From contig JAICSO010000001.1 in assembly GCA_025936825.1 (NCBI GenBank), forward strand, positions 930,001 to 994,000: a DNA stretch of 64,000 nucleotides, given 5' to 3'. The position numbers and the translations under genes are program-made. Numbering within the stretch: position 1 is the first letter of the stretch; every line of letters begins with the position of its first letter. Under the pieces are notes generated by a model. It had not been told where the DNA came from. It saw only the letters and a list, made by a program, of their open reading frames with translations, and searched no databases. This document shows positions 62,939 through 64,000 of this stretch, one piece after another. Origin of the DNA: Terriglobales bacterium. Lineage in GTDB: Bacteria; Acidobacteriota; Terriglobia; Terriglobales; Acidobacteriaceae.

Positions 62939-63634
62939 TCACCCAGCCGCGATCGCCCTCTTTAACGACGATCGCGCCAGCAACCTGGTCGAATCCAGCG
63001 TCGGAAGCGGAGAATTGGCGTCGTTCATGATGAGCGGGATCTCGGTGCAGCCGAGCACCACGGCGTCGCAGCCGTTGGCTTTCAGGCGCGAGATGACCTG
63101 CTGGTGATAGGCAATCGCTGCCGGCTTGAATACGCCGCAAACCAGTTCATCGAAAATGATGCGATTGATTTCCTCGCGCTGCTCTGGTTCAGGACGCACA
63201 TACTTCAGCCCACGAGCCGTGAGCGCATCCGGATAAACTTCGCTTTCCACAAGATAACGCGTACCGAGCAAGCCGATGCAGCTAAACCCACGCCGGACGG
63301 CATCTTCGGTCACCACCTCGGCGATGTGCAGGAACGGTCGCGGCAACCTCGCCTGAATAAGCGAAAGTGCCTGGTGAATGGTGTTGTCAGGACAAATGAA
63401 AAAGTCCGCGCCGGCATTGGTCAACTTCTCCGTCGATGAGAGCATGAGTTCCCCGACCGCACGCCAGTCGTCCCGCTGGATCGCGCGCATATAGTCAGCG
63501 AAGGAGTGCGTGTGCATCGAGACCTGCGGATGACCATAGCGTCCCAGAAACTGCTCGCCTTCCTGGCAGATGGTCCGGTAGCACAGAGCCGCTCCCTCCG
63601 CAGAACAACCCACAATGCCGATGTGTTGAGGCAT
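62939..63634 (-). CDS. Aspartate/glutamate racemase-family protein
   Basis: 231 residues. HIGIVGCSAEGAALCYRTI near the start, FFICPDNTIHQA (first catalytic Cys in C-P-D-N-T) and VVLGCTEIPLIM (second catalytic Cys) with PLPTLDSTRLLA at the end. The family racemises Asp/Glu or related substrates. The first Cys lies three residues before NT instead of directly before; this subgroup is common, so activity is still likely. Confidence 0.9.
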   Translation of the reverse strand: MPQHIGIVGCSAEGAALCYRTICQEGEQFLGRYGHPQVSMHTHSFADYMRAIQRDDWRAVGELMLSSTEKLTNAGADFFICPDNTIHQALSLIQARLPRPFLHIAEVVTEDAVRRGFSCIGLLGTRYLVESEVYPDALTARGLKYVRPEPEQREEINRIIFDELVCGVFKPAAIAYHQQVISRLKANGCDAVVLGCTEIPLIMNDANSPLPTLDSTRLLARSSLKRAIAAG

Positions 63635-64000
63635 GGGGAAATTCTATAAGGGGACGCAGTTGCTCGTACGCAGACCCTTTTCGCGGATTGCGGCAGGGTA
63701 GGGGGTATGCTCTATACCACGTCGAAAATTAAGTAGCGCTGCGCCGTTGCAATCAAATTCTCATTGGGCTTGGGCCGATTCCGCAGCGTTGGACGAGGAT
63801 GCGCCTCTCCTCTTCATCCAGGATTAGTTTCCGGTCACCGAGTGCGGTGTTTGCGGATCCATTTCCACTCGCAATTAATGAATTGTGCGGGATTTGATCT
63901 GCGTACGCCAGCCCCGAAGGGGCGCAATAGGAAAGCCCGGCACGGCAGTGTCGGGTAAAAAAAGGTGGCGACAAAGTCCGCTTCAGCGGACGGCACATCC
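63635..64000. repeat. Terminal 3' region with REP-like palindromes, no gene seen
   Basis: Near the end are CCCCGAAGGGG (about 63914-63924) and GCCCGGCAC / GTGTCGGGT arms (about 63936-63956) followed by seven A. On the minus strand this gives a T-run ahead of the hairpin. A minus-strand frame of about 81 codons spans it but its start is made of repeat DNA. I support no gene here. Confidence 0.5.

Noticed and set aside
63753-63998. 81-codon minus-strand frame at the end of the window
   Set aside because: Its start is built from palindromic repeat DNA.

Overview
The window reads as a chromosomal segment of an Acidobacteriota (Terriglobia/Koribacter-like) bacterium. Evidence for this: a very large TonB-dependent receptor with an N-terminal carboxypeptidase-regulatory domain, a transmembrane protein that joins a typical acidobacterial N-terminal DNA-binding-like domain to two malectin domains, an omega-like RpoZ protein next to rho, high GC, and many families of intergenic palindromic repeats. 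The taxonomic call rests on protein style and context, not on a marker gene.

Layout. 0-10.6 kb: a truncated isoaspartyl peptidase, the TonB receptor, a DUF885-like metallopeptidase, an OPT oligopeptide transporter, a secreted two-domain protein and a coupled pair of small 4-TM DMT/SMR-type membrane proteins. 10.8-20.4 kb: a 55-residue metallothionein that is easy to miss, an MltD-type LysM transglycosylase lipoprotein, a histone-H1-like acidic/Lys-Ala protein, a uppS-radical SAM operon (the radical SAM gene has one frameshift), a membrane protein/winged-helix regulator/CreD operon with three copies of a 15-bp palindrome, and comM. 20.4-30.5 kb: a decayed REP-associated (RAYT) transposase between inverted REPs, an AsmA-like protein, the malectin protein, a TPR protein, omega-like protein, rho, a candidate terminated small RNA, an M28 peptidase and a DksA-type zinc finger protein.

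30.63-34.01 kb is a mobile element. It has 28-bp imperfect terminal inverted repeats and a perfect 8-bp target duplication (CAATGATT), and it sits inside a dispersed palindromic repeat. It carries an IS1-like transposase plus three passenger genes: a small basic protein, a DUF4760-type membrane protein and a ClpP-fold serine dehydrogenase (SDH) proteinase that is broken by one extra base. This is the clearest candidate for an undescribed cargo system here.

34-41.9 kb: a YfgM-like TPR membrane protein, a GH5 glucanase, a Tat-exported sugar isomerase-like TIM barrel, an MFS transporter, tRNA-Ala(GGC), and an ECF sigma/anti-sigma pair preceded by a sigmaE-like promoter. 42.2-53.4 kb is an exopolysaccharide operon: NusG-like antiterminator, giant SLBB export protein, a PAP2-Wzi fusion, GmhA, a polyprenyl glycosylphosphotransferase, HddA, an HddC-like nucleotidyltransferase and a HAD phosphatase. 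Together these encode GDP-D-glycero-D-manno-heptose supply plus chain initiation and export, but no ordinary glycosyltransferase, flippase or polymerase is present in the window. 53.5-64 kb: a beta-barrel protein, OsmC, a stand-alone His-kinase dimerisation domain, tRNA-Leu(CAG), an APC permease, a CoA-binding protein, an aldo/keto reductase, a receiver-PilZ protein, a lipoprotein, a PEGA protein, a 2Fe-2S ferredoxin and an Asp/Glu racemase-family protein.

Perfect CRP-type palindromes (TGTGA-N6-TCACA) occur upstream of three genes or gene pairs. Three genes are each broken by one single-base indel, so either the assembly has residual errors or the genes are young pseudogenes.
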